A stretch of DNA of 64,000 nucleotides from Albibacterium sp963696875 (GCA_963696875.1 CAVOLQ010000001.1:434001-498000), one strand, 5' to 3'. Shown: positions 34,903 through 43,558, counted from the first letter of the stretch. Numbers and translations are program-made. Notes: generated by a model not told the origin, from the sequence alone.

Positions 34903-34911
34903 ACCTCCTTT
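34903..34911 (-). promoter_or_regulatory. Unusually strong Shine-Dalgarno sequence
   Basis: AAAGGAGGT on the minus strand, with spacer AATT before the ATG at 34898, is a near-perfect anti-16S match. Other starts in the window lack such a site and have A-rich leaders instead. Confidence 0.7.
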
Positions 34912-34969
34912 ATTTAATTAGATTTTAATTTGAAATAACTTGTTTTATTAAATGAGTGTTCGTTTTTTC

Positions 34970-35899
34970 TTACACAATTTGTAGTACTATTTTCCCTCTT
35001 GTATGTCCCTTTTCGCTTATCTCATGGGCCTTTTTTACATTTGCTAACGGAAAGACATATTCTACTACGTGTTTGATTTTCTCTTCATCAATAAGCTTGG
35101 AAATTTGCATGAGTTGATCAGGGTTGTCTCGGGTCCAATAGCGTATACCTTTCAGTCCTTTTTTGTCAATCAGCTCCTGGTTTACAACCCCAACAGTGCT
35201 TACTAGCGTTCCGCCTGGTTTTAGTACGTTAAGCAGTTTGTTTTGTGTTTCTCCACCAATCACATCGAATACTAGGTCAAATTCTTTCAATTTATCCAAA
35301 AATCCCTCTTGGTGGTAGTCAATCACATCGTCAGCGCCTAGTCCTTCCAGAAAAGCATGATTATTTTCAGAGGCAGTTCCAACCACATAGGCACCTTTCA
35401 GTTTCGCCAACTGTACAGCCATTGTGCCCACGCCTCCAGCGGCACCATTTATCAATACACGTTCACCTGACTTAAGTTCGCCATGATCGAATAGTCCTTG
35501 CCATGCAGTTAAGCTAGCCATAGCCAAAGAGGAAGCCGCAACGTAATCAATTGATAGGGGTTTTAATGCAATTTCATTAGGACTCACTGCAATATATTCT
35601 GCATAAGTGCCATTTTTAGAACTATCAGGTTTGCCAAATACTGAATCATGCAATTTAAAGCCCTGTACATCATTACCTATTTCTTCAATTGTTCCAGACA
35701 TATCCCAACCGAGGATAATCGGAAAAGTTCTATTTTCAGAACCAGGCATATTACCTTCTCTTATTTTCCAATCTACAGGATTAACTCCGCTCGCATAAAT
35801 TTTTACTAACACTTGCTGTTCATTGATAACGGGTTTAGGCGCATCTTCGTATATCAATTCATCCCTTCCGCCATATTTATGGATTTGTACTGCTTTCAT
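34970..35899 (-). CDS. NADP-dependent quinone-oxidoreductase-like MDR family enzyme
   Basis: Product of 309 residues of the medium-chain dehydrogenase/reductase superfamily, zinc-free branch. The GroES-like N-terminal domain (about 1-110) contains SGVNPVDWKIREG and PIILGWDMSGTIEEIG. The Rossmann domain shows LINGAAGGVGTMAVQLAK (about 143-160), an AxxGxxG variant of the cofactor motif. The structural zinc cysteines are absent. Such enzymes reduce quinones or enones with NADPH. It is probably co-transcribed with the small gene downstream. Confidence 0.9.
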   Translation of the reverse strand: MKAVQIHKYGGRDELIYEDAPKPVINEQQVLVKIYASGVNPVDWKIREGNMPGSENRTFPIILGWDMSGTIEEIGNDVQGFKLHDSVFGKPDSSKNGTYAEYIAVSPNEIALKPLSIDYVAASSLAMASLTAWQGLFDHGELKSGERVLINGAAGGVGTMAVQLAKLKGAYVVGTASENNHAFLEGLGADDVIDYHQEGFLDKLKEFDLVFDVIGGETQNKLLNVLKPGGTLVSTVGVVNQELIDKKGLKGIRYWTRDNPDQLMQISKLIDEEKIKHVVEYVFPLANVKKAHEISEKGHTRGKIVLQIV

Positions 35900-36029
35900 A
35901 ATTTCTTTTTAATTATACACTAACAACTGGGAGGGGAAATTGATTTTGAAACGTTCACATTAAAGTGAATACATTTAGTAATTGAAACTTGCTAAACCTT
36001 GATTATATAGCACAATCTAGTAAGGGTTT

Positions 36030-36415
36030 TTATTTAAGCAATTCCTGATGGGCTTCATTTAGTATCTTGAGGGCTTCTTCCAGTTTCTTTTACCTTTTCT
36101 TGTAGTTGGGTTAGGCGCAGCAATTGGTTCTTACGGGCTTTACGGAAGGGCTTACCAAAAGTACCAATATTTGGGATGGTCTCTCTCAATCCATCCCTGA
36201 TCCTGTAATTTATCTATAGCGGCAAGAATTGTTTTTCTGTGAACCTGCAGCTCTTTTGCAATCCTTCTGCTTTTCGGAAGTCGATCGCCATCCTCTAACA
36301 GGTTTGTTTTTATGGCGTTGATAAACTGAGAAACAATTTGCATATAAACCGCATCCTCTTTGCGTCGGTCTATTTTAATGAAGGATTGAAAGTTGATGTT
36401 AACCGGACTACTCAT
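36030..36415 (-). pseudogene. Decayed GntR-family (MocR-like) transcriptional regulator
   Basis: The first 76 codons are intact: SFIKIDRRKEDAVYMQIVSQ followed by a winged helix (LPKSRRIAKELQVHRKTILA), as in the N-terminus of Sphingobacteria MocR regulators. After GWIE the frame breaks. A four-base GAGA insertion (near 36184) moves the expected TIPNIGTFGKPF into another frame, and a further extra A (near 36080) shifts again before LEEALKILNEAHQELLK-stop. The mended product would be only about 130 residues, so the aminotransferase domain of MocR is missing altogether. Two frame breaks speak for genuine decay rather than sequencing error. Confidence 0.7.
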
Positions 36416-36500
36416 TATGTTTGTTGTGTTGGGGTGGGTAAGTATGATTGGAGTGAGTTATAAGGGGACAATCCCAGACATTAAATAGAATATATGTAAA

Positions 36501-36543
36501 AACGTCCATTCTCGGTTTTACAACTGGGATGGACGTTGTCCAT
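36501..36543. promoter_or_regulatory. Operator-like GTCCAT repeats upstream of the GntR remnant
   Basis: AACGTCCAT and ATGGACGTT form an inverted repeat over 28 bases, and the second arm makes another perfect palindrome ATGGAC-GTT-GTCCAT. Three GTCCAT sites in alternating orientation upstream of a regulator start suggest its former binding site, left behind after decay of the gene. Confidence 0.45.
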
Positions 36544-36626
36544 TACGTTTCATCTTTTCCTAAACTTGGTTTGGATATAATATTCTCTAGATAACAGGAT
36601 TTAGGGAAACCTGAACTAGAATAGGT

Positions 36627-36644
36627 TAACATTAAATTAACACA
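36627..36644 (+). promoter_or_regulatory. Distal Pho-box-like direct repeat
   Basis: TTAACAT-TAAA-TTAACAC is a 7+4+7 direct repeat, the geometry of the E. coli PhoB box (CTGTCAT-N4-CTGTCAT). It starts 43 bases upstream of a second such repeat, so the two face the same side of the helix. Confidence 0.5.
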
Positions 36645-36669
36645 ATATTCACCTATTCTTATTTTACGG

Positions 36670-36703
36670 CTAACATCTTCTTAACATTGCCGCTGTATCC
36701 TTG
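36670..36703 (+). promoter_or_regulatory. Pho-box-like promoter of the TonB-dependent receptor
   Basis: CTAACAT-CTTC-TTAACAT is followed after exactly eight bases by TATCCTTG (36696-36703), a near match to the Bacteroidota -7 element. The direct repeat takes the place of the -33 box, as in activator-dependent PhoB promoters. The same repeat and the same eight-base spacing recur before the next gene (39543-39576). Confidence 0.6.
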
Positions 36704-36721
36704 TATCATAAATATAAAAGG

Positions 36722-39514
36722 ATGAAAACACAGTTAATAAGGTTTATTGCAACAATTGCAATATTATTTTGTACCGTAGAACTGCTTTTTGCGCAGAACG
36801 GTACGATCAAAGGAAAAGTAGTTGATCAACAAAATTCTGAAACAATCATTGGTGCGAATGTTAATATTCAAGGAACCTCGAACTACGCTACGACAAATAT
36901 AGATGGTGTTTTCGAATTTAAAAATGTAGCTCCAGGAACTCATAAAGTAAGCATCAGCTATGTTGGGTATCAGCCTTTAGTTGTAGATGCACCTGTAGAG
37001 CCAGGGAATGATGTAGTACTAAATGTTTCTTTAACTCCAGAATCAACTCAGATGGAAGCCGTTGTAATAACCGGCAGAGTTAACAAACAAAATGAACAGG
37101 CGCTCATAGCTGAAAGAAAGAATGCTACGATAGTAGTTCAAAAGATTGGTGCACAAGAGTTAGACCGCAAGGGGGTTAGCAACGTGAGTGAAGGGTTAAC
37201 GAAAGTTTCGGGTGTATCTATGGTAGGGGATAAAACGCTATTTGTTCGTGGACTGGGAGATCGCTATAATAATGCTACGTTAAATGGATTACCAATTCCC
37301 TCTACTAATCCAGATTTAAAGGTGATTCCATTAGACATCTTCCCAACTTCAATTGTGGAGAATATAGCAGTGGTAAAATCATATACCTCTCAGTTCTATG
37401 GAGATTTCTCTGGTGGAAATATTGATATTGTAACCCGGAGTTATCCATCACAACCTTTTATGAAAGTGGCTCTTTCTACAGGCTTTAATTCAATAAGTAC
37501 AGGTAAGGATTTTTTGCTGTCGCCGAATTCAAATAGAGGCTTCTTCGGTTTTGATAAAAGCAAACGCGCTCTTCCAGAGAATGTGGCGAATTCGTCAGTA
37601 TATAATTCCTATGAAAATGGTAACAAAGATCCATTTAAAGTAAACTGGAGTCCGCAGGCATCGGTTGCACCGTTAAATAGAGGAATTTCACTTTCAACAG
37701 GAAATCGCTTTGACTTTAAAGGTGGACAGCGATTGGGATTTTTACTTAACGTGGCACATAAAGGGGGCTACAGTATTGAAGATGGAATTTCGGCATTGTA
37801 TAATGCTCAACAGTCTCCAAGGTATCACTACGAAACCGAGAGTTTTAGTTTTAAAACCAATACTTCAGGGCTAGCTTCTGTGAGTTATGGGCCAAACTCC
37901 CGTTCCAATTATACGTTGACAGCCTTAGCGGTGAATCAATCCAACGATGAGATATCCAATAACTTTGGTGAGCAGTCGGACTTAGGAACACTATTCGGAC
38001 AGAGGAATACCTTGACCCAAAATACTTTGTTGGCAGCACAGTTGAGTAGCAATTATGATTTTAACGATCGGTCAAAGTTAAAGTGGGCAGTTGGTTACAC
38101 TAAAACAATTGGAAGTACACCTGATAGAACTCAAAATACTTTCTCGGTTAATAATAATCAATATACCTTCTTAAGAAATTCCGATAGCGATAACCATCGT
38201 TTTTTTGCGAAACTTAATGATTATGAAACTTCTGGGAAGGTAGAAATGGACTTTAAGCCTGCAAATGAGTCGGCTATTTTAAAAAGCTATCAAGCGGGAA
38301 TTGACGCGCGTTATAAATCTAGAACCTTCGATTCACGACAGTTTGATGTGAAAATTGCAATTCCTGGAGCGGTGAATCCTGATGATGTAGGTTCGGTGTT
38401 AACTGATTCTAATTTGGGAGATGGTTCTCAAAGTGGACAATGGTATTACCAGGAAGGCTATTATGGCCCTAATAATTATAGGGCGGATTTGGCAATTGCT
38501 GCTCCTTATGTGAACTTTAATTTTAATTGGAATGATCGGTGGAACTTAGTAGCTGGCTTAAGAGCGGAAATTTCTTCTCAAAACACTGATTATAAGAAAG
38601 GAAGTGATGCTTCGGATTTACCATTTAGAAGAAATACGTTAAAGGGGGTGGATTTCTTGCCGGGAGCAACGTTGAAATATTTATTGACGGAAAAATCAAA
38701 CCTTCTTCTAGCGGCTAGTCGCACTATTTCTAGGCCCTTGTTTACAGAAGTGGCGCCTTTTAGATATAATAATGCATCGGCAACAGCAGAACGACAAGGG
38801 AACCCCGGGTTAATTAATACCTCAAATTATAATCTTGATTTAAAGTATGAAATTTATCCGAATGCAGGTGAATTGATGGCGGTTTCCTTATTTGGGAAAT
38901 TCCTTAAAAACCCAATAGAGATGATGCAGGTAGCTACGGCAGATGCAATGTTCTCTTATATAAACACCGATCAAGCTGTTTTAGCGGGAATCGAGGTAGA
39001 ATTAAATAGAAATTTAGGATCTCTTCTCCAATCTGAATCCAATTCTCTCAGCAAAATGTCTATTGGCTTTAATGGATCTTTATTATACAATAAAATTAAG
39101 CTGTCTGAAAACAGAATTATAGAGAATAGAGAGCTCGGCGTGCCAGTTGCCCCAACTAATAGAGTAAGGCCGCTATATGGTGCGTCTCCATATTTAATCA
39201 ATTTTGATTACTCTTATAAAGCAGATTGGGGAAAAAGCTCGAACACCGTATTTACCTTGGGTTATAACGTCTATGGAAAACGTTTGTTCATTGCTGGTTC
39301 TGAAAAAGCAGGCGATATCTATGAATTGCCCGTTAATACGCTGGATTTGAATATGAATACCATGCTCAATAAAAATATTGGTTTAGACCTGTCTTTTTCT
39401 AATCTGTTGAACCCCGCTGTAGTGTTTGAACAAGAGTTCTCAAATAGCAATTTAGAGTTTTCAAGATTCAAAAAAGGCATTTCTATAGGTGCTTCATTAA
39501 GTTATAAATTTTAA
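36722..39514 (+). CDS. TonB-dependent receptor with carboxypeptidase-like front domain
   Basis: About 930 residues from the ATG at 36722; a TTG further up (36701) lies inside the promoter. A signal peptide (about 1-25, ending LLFAQNG) is followed by a carboxypeptidase-regulatory-like domain (about 27-110) and a plug with FVRGLGDRYNNATLNGLPIPSTNP and FYGDFSGGNIDIVTR. The long barrel ends in SIGASLSYKF. No SusD partner is present; instead a beta-helix lipoprotein follows. The Pho-box-like promoter suggests import of a phosphorus-containing compound under phosphate limitation, an inference that needs testing. Confidence 0.92.
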   Translation: MKTQLIRFIATIAILFCTVELLFAQNGTIKGKVVDQQNSETIIGANVNIQGTSNYATTNIDGVFEFKNVAPGTHKVSISYVGYQPLVVDAPVEPGNDVVLNVSLTPESTQMEAVVITGRVNKQNEQALIAERKNATIVVQKIGAQELDRKGVSNVSEGLTKVSGVSMVGDKTLFVRGLGDRYNNATLNGLPIPSTNPDLKVIPLDIFPTSIVENIAVVKSYTSQFYGDFSGGNIDIVTRSYPSQPFMKVALSTGFNSISTGKDFLLSPNSNRGFFGFDKSKRALPENVANSSVYNSYENGNKDPFKVNWSPQASVAPLNRGISLSTGNRFDFKGGQRLGFLLNVAHKGGYSIEDGISALYNAQQSPRYHYETESFSFKTNTSGLASVSYGPNSRSNYTLTALAVNQSNDEISNNFGEQSDLGTLFGQRNTLTQNTLLAAQLSSNYDFNDRSKLKWAVGYTKTIGSTPDRTQNTFSVNNNQYTFLRNSDSDNHRFFAKLNDYETSGKVEMDFKPANESAILKSYQAGIDARYKSRTFDSRQFDVKIAIPGAVNPDDVGSVLTDSNLGDGSQSGQWYYQEGYYGPNNYRADLAIAAPYVNFNFNWNDRWNLVAGLRAEISSQNTDYKKGSDASDLPFRRNTLKGVDFLPGATLKYLLTEKSNLLLAASRTISRPLFTEVAPFRYNNASATAERQGNPGLINTSNYNLDLKYEIYPNAGELMAVSLFGKFLKNPIEMMQVATADAMFSYINTDQAVLAGIEVELNRNLGSLLQSESNSLSKMSIGFNGSLLYNKIKLSENRIIENRELGVPVAPTNRVRPLYGASPYLINFDYSYKADWGKSSNTVFTLGYNVYGKRLFIAGSEKAGDIYELPVNTLDLNMNTMLNKNIGLDLSFSNLLNPAVVFEQEFSNSNLEFSRFKKGISIGASLSYKF

Positions 39515-39542
39515 TAAATGATGATAGAAAGTTCAAGATTTC

Positions 39543-39576
39543 TTAACATTCAACTAACATGAAAGTATTTCTTTTG
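39543..39576 (+). promoter_or_regulatory. Pho-box-like promoter of the beta-helix lipoprotein
   Basis: TTAACAT-TCAA-CTAACAT is followed after eight bases by TTCTTTTG (39569-39576). Repeat unit, spacer and distance match the promoter at 36670-36703. Predicted start of transcription is about 39583, so an ATG at 39584 would be leaderless and the ATG at 39656 is preferred. Confidence 0.55.
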
Positions 39577-39655
39577 TAGTGTAATGAAAAAGGGTAAAAA
39601 AGGCTTTATATCTAGAAAAAATAAAAACGACAAATTAAATAGAAAAACAATAATT

Positions 39656-40966
39656 ATGAAATCAATAAAATTAAACAAGACGATTGCCTTAGCCTTAGGG
39701 GTAAGTATTTTGTTCGCTGCTTGTAGCAAAGATCCTGTAACAATCGATGATGGTGGTAGTAACGGCGTATTGCCTAATGGCGCTACCCTTACTGGGGAGA
39801 TCAAAGAAAATACTACTTTATCAAAAGGTAATACGTATATCCTTAAAGCTGGGGTTCACGTGAAGCCAGGTGCTGTCCTAACCATTGAAGAAGGCGTTAC
39901 GGTAAAGTCTGACCCGAATGAGCCGGCTGCTGCATATTTACTAATTGAACCAGGAGCAAAAATTAACGCGGTTGGTACTGAGAATGCGCCAATTGTATTT
40001 ACATCTGGTAAAGCTAACCCAAAAACCCAAGATTGGGGTGGTATTATCCTGACAGGAAAGGCTCCAATAAACGTTGAAGGTGGCGTTGCTGCTTCAGAAA
40101 TGGGCGCTGGCGTTACATACGGTGGAACGGATGCTAATGATAATTCAGGTGTCATGAAATATGTACGTGCCGAATACACTGGAAAAAAGAGTAATGCTGA
40201 TAAAGAACACAATGGTTTTACCTTTGAAGGGGTAGGAGCTGGAACTACTTTAGAGCACCTAAGTGTGTATAAAGGTGCTGATGATGGTATCGAATTCTTT
40301 GGAGGAACAGTTAATTTAAAGTATGCTGTAGTGTACGGTGCAGAAGATGATTCTTTTGATTGGACATACGGCTGGAGTGGTAAAGGCCAATTTTGGGTAG
40401 CCATCCAAGGTGATGATTTCGCTGATCGTGGAATTGAAGCCGATAATAATGGAAAGAACAACTCAGCTTCCCCTTATTCAAACCCAATGTTGTCAAATAT
40501 TACTTTGGTAGGTTCTACAAAGGCACAAACCGATGACGGTGCTGGATCTATCGAGGCTGGAAAAACTCGTGCTATGAAATTACGTGAAGGAACAAAGGGT
40601 AAATTGCAAAATGTGATTGCCTATGGTTTCCATAGTGGTATCGAGGTAGAACACGAACAAACTTTTGCAAATATGAACGATGGTTCATTGTCTTTAACTA
40701 GTGTGGATGTATACACACCAAAAGCATGGTCTTATAAAGGTTATACTGGATCCACAAAACCTTACGAGGAAGCAAATGCTAAAAACACAAGTAGCGCTGA
40801 TCCAATCCCTTCTTACATCACAGATGTTTACGTAGGAAGTAGCAAAACAAATGCTTCAGATCCTAAGCAATTAGATAGCTGGTTTGATGCAGCTTCTTAT
40901 CGTGGAGCGGTTGAAAGTGCAGGCAATAATTGGGTCACTAAAGGTACTTGGGCTAAAGTAAAGTAA
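39656..40966 (+). CDS. Right-handed beta-helix lipoprotein, partner of the upstream receptor
   Basis: About 436 residues from the ATG at 39656. The preceding 24 codons of the open frame are very Lys/Asn-rich, unlike a signal peptide, and begin at the predicted transcription start. The lipobox is LFAAC (Cys about 23). The body repeats short beta rungs (VKPGAVLTIEEGVTVKSDP, LLIEPGAKINAVGTENAPIVF, DWGGIILTGKAPIN), then acidic loops such as GADDGIEFFGG and GAEDDSFDWTYGW that could bind calcium. It is surface-exposed or periplasmic. It shares the Pho-box-like control of the receptor gene. Enzymatic activity is not evident. Confidence 0.8.
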   Translation: MKSIKLNKTIALALGVSILFAACSKDPVTIDDGGSNGVLPNGATLTGEIKENTTLSKGNTYILKAGVHVKPGAVLTIEEGVTVKSDPNEPAAAYLLIEPGAKINAVGTENAPIVFTSGKANPKTQDWGGIILTGKAPINVEGGVAASEMGAGVTYGGTDANDNSGVMKYVRAEYTGKKSNADKEHNGFTFEGVGAGTTLEHLSVYKGADDGIEFFGGTVNLKYAVVYGAEDDSFDWTYGWSGKGQFWVAIQGDDFADRGIEADNNGKNNSASPYSNPMLSNITLVGSTKAQTDDGAGSIEAGKTRAMKLREGTKGKLQNVIAYGFHSGIEVEHEQTFANMNDGSLSLTSVDVYTPKAWSYKGYTGSTKPYEEANAKNTSSADPIPSYITDVYVGSSKTNASDPKQLDSWFDAASYRGAVESAGNNWVTKGTWAKVK

Positions 40967-41010
40967 TTAAAGAAAACCACTGTTTAAATTCATCCTTTAA
41001 AATTGGTTGT

Positions 41011-41040
41011 AAAATCTGCGCTAGTCGCAGATTTTTTTTT
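41011..41040 (+). terminator. Terminator after the beta-helix lipoprotein
   Basis: AAAATCTGCG and CGCAGATTTT pair around CTAGT and are followed by a run of T. It is 45 bases beyond the stop. Confidence 0.85.
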
Positions 41041-41093
41041 GCTCGGTTTTTATTACGTATCTTTAAATTAGTCTGTTAGCTGTTGTTTTAAGG

Positions 41094-42026
41094 ATGAAGA
41101 ACTGGTTAAATAATTATTTTTGCTTATCGCAAGGGGAAGTAAGGGGTCTATGCGTATTGGTTTTTATCATGGGGATATTTGTGGTTTCTCCAGTAATATT
41201 TTCCTGGATTAAGCCTAGTGAGACGGAGCTTATAACAGCGACAGATGAAAGGGAAATTTATGAGTTTTTGAATACTATTCAGTCAGAACCCAATGAAGGC
41301 CCTTCTTATCTCTTTCCTTCAGATTCGCAGTCGGATGTAGATTATTTTGAGTTCAATCCAAATGATCTTACCCTTCAAGAAGGGATCCGCCTAGGGCTAA
41401 CGGAAAGACAAATTAGGATGATCCAAAATTATGTTTCTAAAGGTGGAGCTTTTTTTATAAAGGAAGATTTTAATAAGATTTATGCCATAACTGAAGAAGA
41501 CTATGCGAGACTAGCCCCGTATATCTCTATTCCTAAAGTAGAAAACCGCAAATTATCTTCTTGGAAAGAGAAGAATTCTATTCAGCCGGAGCGAATTAAA
41601 AAAGAAGAACAAACAGCGCAAATTTACATCGAACTAAACAGTACTGATTCTATCGATTTACAACAGTTAAATGGTATAGGGCCGGTATTTGCTTCTCGAA
41701 TAATACGATTTAGGGATAACTTAGGAGGTTTTTACGCCGTTTCCCAACTAAGGAGTGTGTATGGCATGGATGAAGAGCGATTTCAAAGAATTGTCGATCA
41801 TCTATATATAGATTCGGTATTAATTGAGAAACTTGATATTAATCATGCAACATATGAGCAACTCAGAAATCATTCTTTAATTAGTTCCAAACAGGCAAAT
41901 GCTATCGTTCACTATCGTAAACAGCATGGAAATTTTAAAACAATAAACGATTTATTAAAAATAGCGCTGATAGATGAGGATTTTTTGCTTAAAATTGCTC
42001 CTTATTTAACCGTTTCAAATGATTGA
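41094..42026 (+). CDS. Helix-hairpin-helix (ComEA-like) protein
   Basis: Product of 310 residues with an N-terminal membrane span (about 18-40). Helix-hairpin-helix repeats follow: ELNSTDSIDLQQLNGIGPVFASRIIRFR (about 182-209) and a C-terminal DINHATYEQLRNHSLISSKQANAIVHYR. An earlier, weaker one lies near 95-145. The architecture resembles ComEA, which binds DNA during uptake, but many Bacteroidota have such proteins outside competence clusters and DNA binding is not shown. Its end overlaps the apt start by 8 bp (ATGATTGA), indicating translational coupling. Confidence 0.82.
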   Translation: MKNWLNNYFCLSQGEVRGLCVLVFIMGIFVVSPVIFSWIKPSETELITATDEREIYEFLNTIQSEPNEGPSYLFPSDSQSDVDYFEFNPNDLTLQEGIRLGLTERQIRMIQNYVSKGGAFFIKEDFNKIYAITEEDYARLAPYISIPKVENRKLSSWKEKNSIQPERIKKEEQTAQIYIELNSTDSIDLQQLNGIGPVFASRIIRFRDNLGGFYAVSQLRSVYGMDEERFQRIVDHLYIDSVLIEKLDINHATYEQLRNHSLISSKQANAIVHYRKQHGNFKTINDLLKIALIDEDFLLKIAPYLTVSND

Positions 42027-42546
42027 CCAAAAATTAAGATCTACGGTACGGGATATCCTCGATTTTCCAAAGCCAGGAATTGTCTTTAAAGACATAACAC
42101 CCATTTTGCAAGACCCTCGCCTTTGTCAAGAAGTAGTTGACGCTTTTATCGAACAATTAAAAGATGTTGAGCTGGATGTTGTGGTAGGTGTAGAAAGTAG
42201 GGGTTTTTTTTTCGGAATGATGCTTGCCGAACGGCTGAAATTGCCATTTATTCCTATTCGCAAACCTGGTAAACTGCCCTATACAACGATTCAACAATCG
42301 TATGATCTAGAATATGGATCCTCGATCATTGAAATTCATAAAGATGCATTCCCAGTCGGCTCCAAAGTACTGCTACACGATGATTTATTAGCAACAGGTG
42401 GTACCATTATAGCTGCAAGCAAATTAATTGAACAAATGGGTGGAAGTATTTCCGCAATGGCTTTTGTAATCAGTTTAGACTTTCTCGGTGCTAAAAAGGA
42501 GTTGACACCCTATTGCAATCGCGTTATTTCCTTAATCTCCTATTAA
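42019..42546 (+). CDS. apt: Adenine phosphoribosyltransferase
   Basis: Salvages adenine with PRPP to AMP in the cytoplasm. At 175 residues it has the expected length. FPKPGIVFKDITPIL is at about 16-30, VVGVESRGFFFG at about 55-66, and the PRPP loop VLLHDDLLATGGT at about 118-130. It is coupled to the HhH gene by an 8-bp overlap, and its last 15 bases overlap the end of the convergent gene at 42532. Confidence 0.95.
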   Translation: MIDQKLRSTVRDILDFPKPGIVFKDITPILQDPRLCQEVVDAFIEQLKDVELDVVVGVESRGFFFGMMLAERLKLPFIPIRKPGKLPYTTIQQSYDLEYGSSIIEIHKDAFPVGSKVLLHDDLLATGGTIIAASKLIEQMGGSISAMAFVISLDFLGAKKELTPYCNRVISLISY

Positions 42547-43422
42547 TTCGCCTTTCAAGTTAATCTCCGATGAGATCTTTACTGGAATTTCCATCCCATT
42601 GGATTTTAATAACCCTCTAAATTCCTGCTTAATATCACTAAATAAGATTATACCAGAGTCTCTGTCGATTTCTATGATTCCTTCTTGCGTCGTATCACTA
42701 TGTTCTGCTTCAAAAGCTAAAGTTTCTGAAGCAGAAGATTTAATTTTGTTTTCAACCGTTAGCCAAGCCATATCTTCACTTAAACCATTCAAAGTAAAAG
42801 TTCTATCAAAAATAATGTCAAGTTGATTGCTTAAGCTTTGACTATGAACTGTACCCCACCTATCGCCCATGTTTATGGAGTCTGCAGGAAATATGTTGAA
42901 GGAACTTTCTATAAGTTCGGTTACACTTTTTTCAGTGAAGAATTCTCGCAAGGGAACTTCATCGCTATCTTTAAAATTTCTATAAATCTCTTCGATGCCT
43001 TCAATTTTGATCACTTTCCCTTGAGCAGTTATGGAAATATAAAAAGGTTTATTTAACGCGGGAGAAAATTTAGAGGAATTATCGCTCTTTGAATCGATAG
43101 CTATCCGACCTTCCGGCGTCTCCAAAACCAACCCTATTTCTTCAAAATAAGTTTTTATCCTAATCTCCTCACCTAAATTACTTACAACTTCAAACCTATA
43201 GCCGATGTTCGTTTCTTGATTAATTTCCATGCTGTTTCCCATCATTTCCTGAGTAATGACGCGTGCATATTTGGTAAGATATCGATAACTGTTATTAGTT
43301 TTGAGATTAATTTTTAAGGAAATGGCCTCTGCATTGTTTTCGGAAACCGAATCTTGGGCAATCAGAGAAATTAATGGAAAAAACAACAATAAAAGTATAA
43401 AAGTTATATAATAGGTTCTCAT
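42532..43422 (-). CDS. DUF6263-like secreted protein
   Basis: About 296 residues from the ATG at 43422; the frame upstream offers only a TTG (43446) that would add eight residues before the signal. The signal peptide is MRTYYITFILLLLFFPLISLIAQ. The mature part is beta-rich: SLKINLKTNNSYRYLTKYARVITQEMMG, repeated references to QE(M)MGNSMEI, and DRDSGIILFSDIKQEFRG. Similar proteins are annotated DUF6263; the function is unknown. It converges on apt with a 15-bp overlap of coding ends. Confidence 0.75.
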   Translation of the reverse strand: MRTYYITFILLLLFFPLISLIAQDSVSENNAEAISLKINLKTNNSYRYLTKYARVITQEMMGNSMEINQETNIGYRFEVVSNLGEEIRIKTYFEEIGLVLETPEGRIAIDSKSDNSSKFSPALNKPFYISITAQGKVIKIEGIEEIYRNFKDSDEVPLREFFTEKSVTELIESSFNIFPADSINMGDRWGTVHSQSLSNQLDIIFDRTFTLNGLSEDMAWLTVENKIKSSASETLAFEAEHSDTTQEGIIEIDRDSGIILFSDIKQEFRGLLKSNGMEIPVKISSEINLKGELIGD

Positions 43423-43527
43423 AGGTTGTTTAAAAGGTTGAAACAAAAATATAGAAAATTGTTTAACAAAGAGCTTTTACGCCATCAAATAGTATTTAGT
43501 AGAAGGGCTAAGCTATGTGCTATTGTA

Positions 43528-43558
43528 TTGAAAATTCTGTGTAATTTTCTTAGTTTTG
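43528..43558 (+). promoter_or_regulatory. Promoter of the acyl-CoA dehydrogenase gene
   Basis: TTG (43528-43530), a 20-base spacer and TAGTTTTG (43551-43558) match the Bacteroidota consensus; the start codon is 41 bases further on. Confidence 0.65.

Noticed and set aside
34593..36543. Mobile element carrying the accessory patch
   Set aside because: No transposase, integrase, terminal inverted repeat or target duplication was found around it; transfer is suggested only by the ribosome-binding site and family distribution.
36701..36721. TTG start of the TonB-dependent receptor
   Set aside because: It overlaps the predicted -7 element; the ATG at 36722 gives a normal signal peptide.
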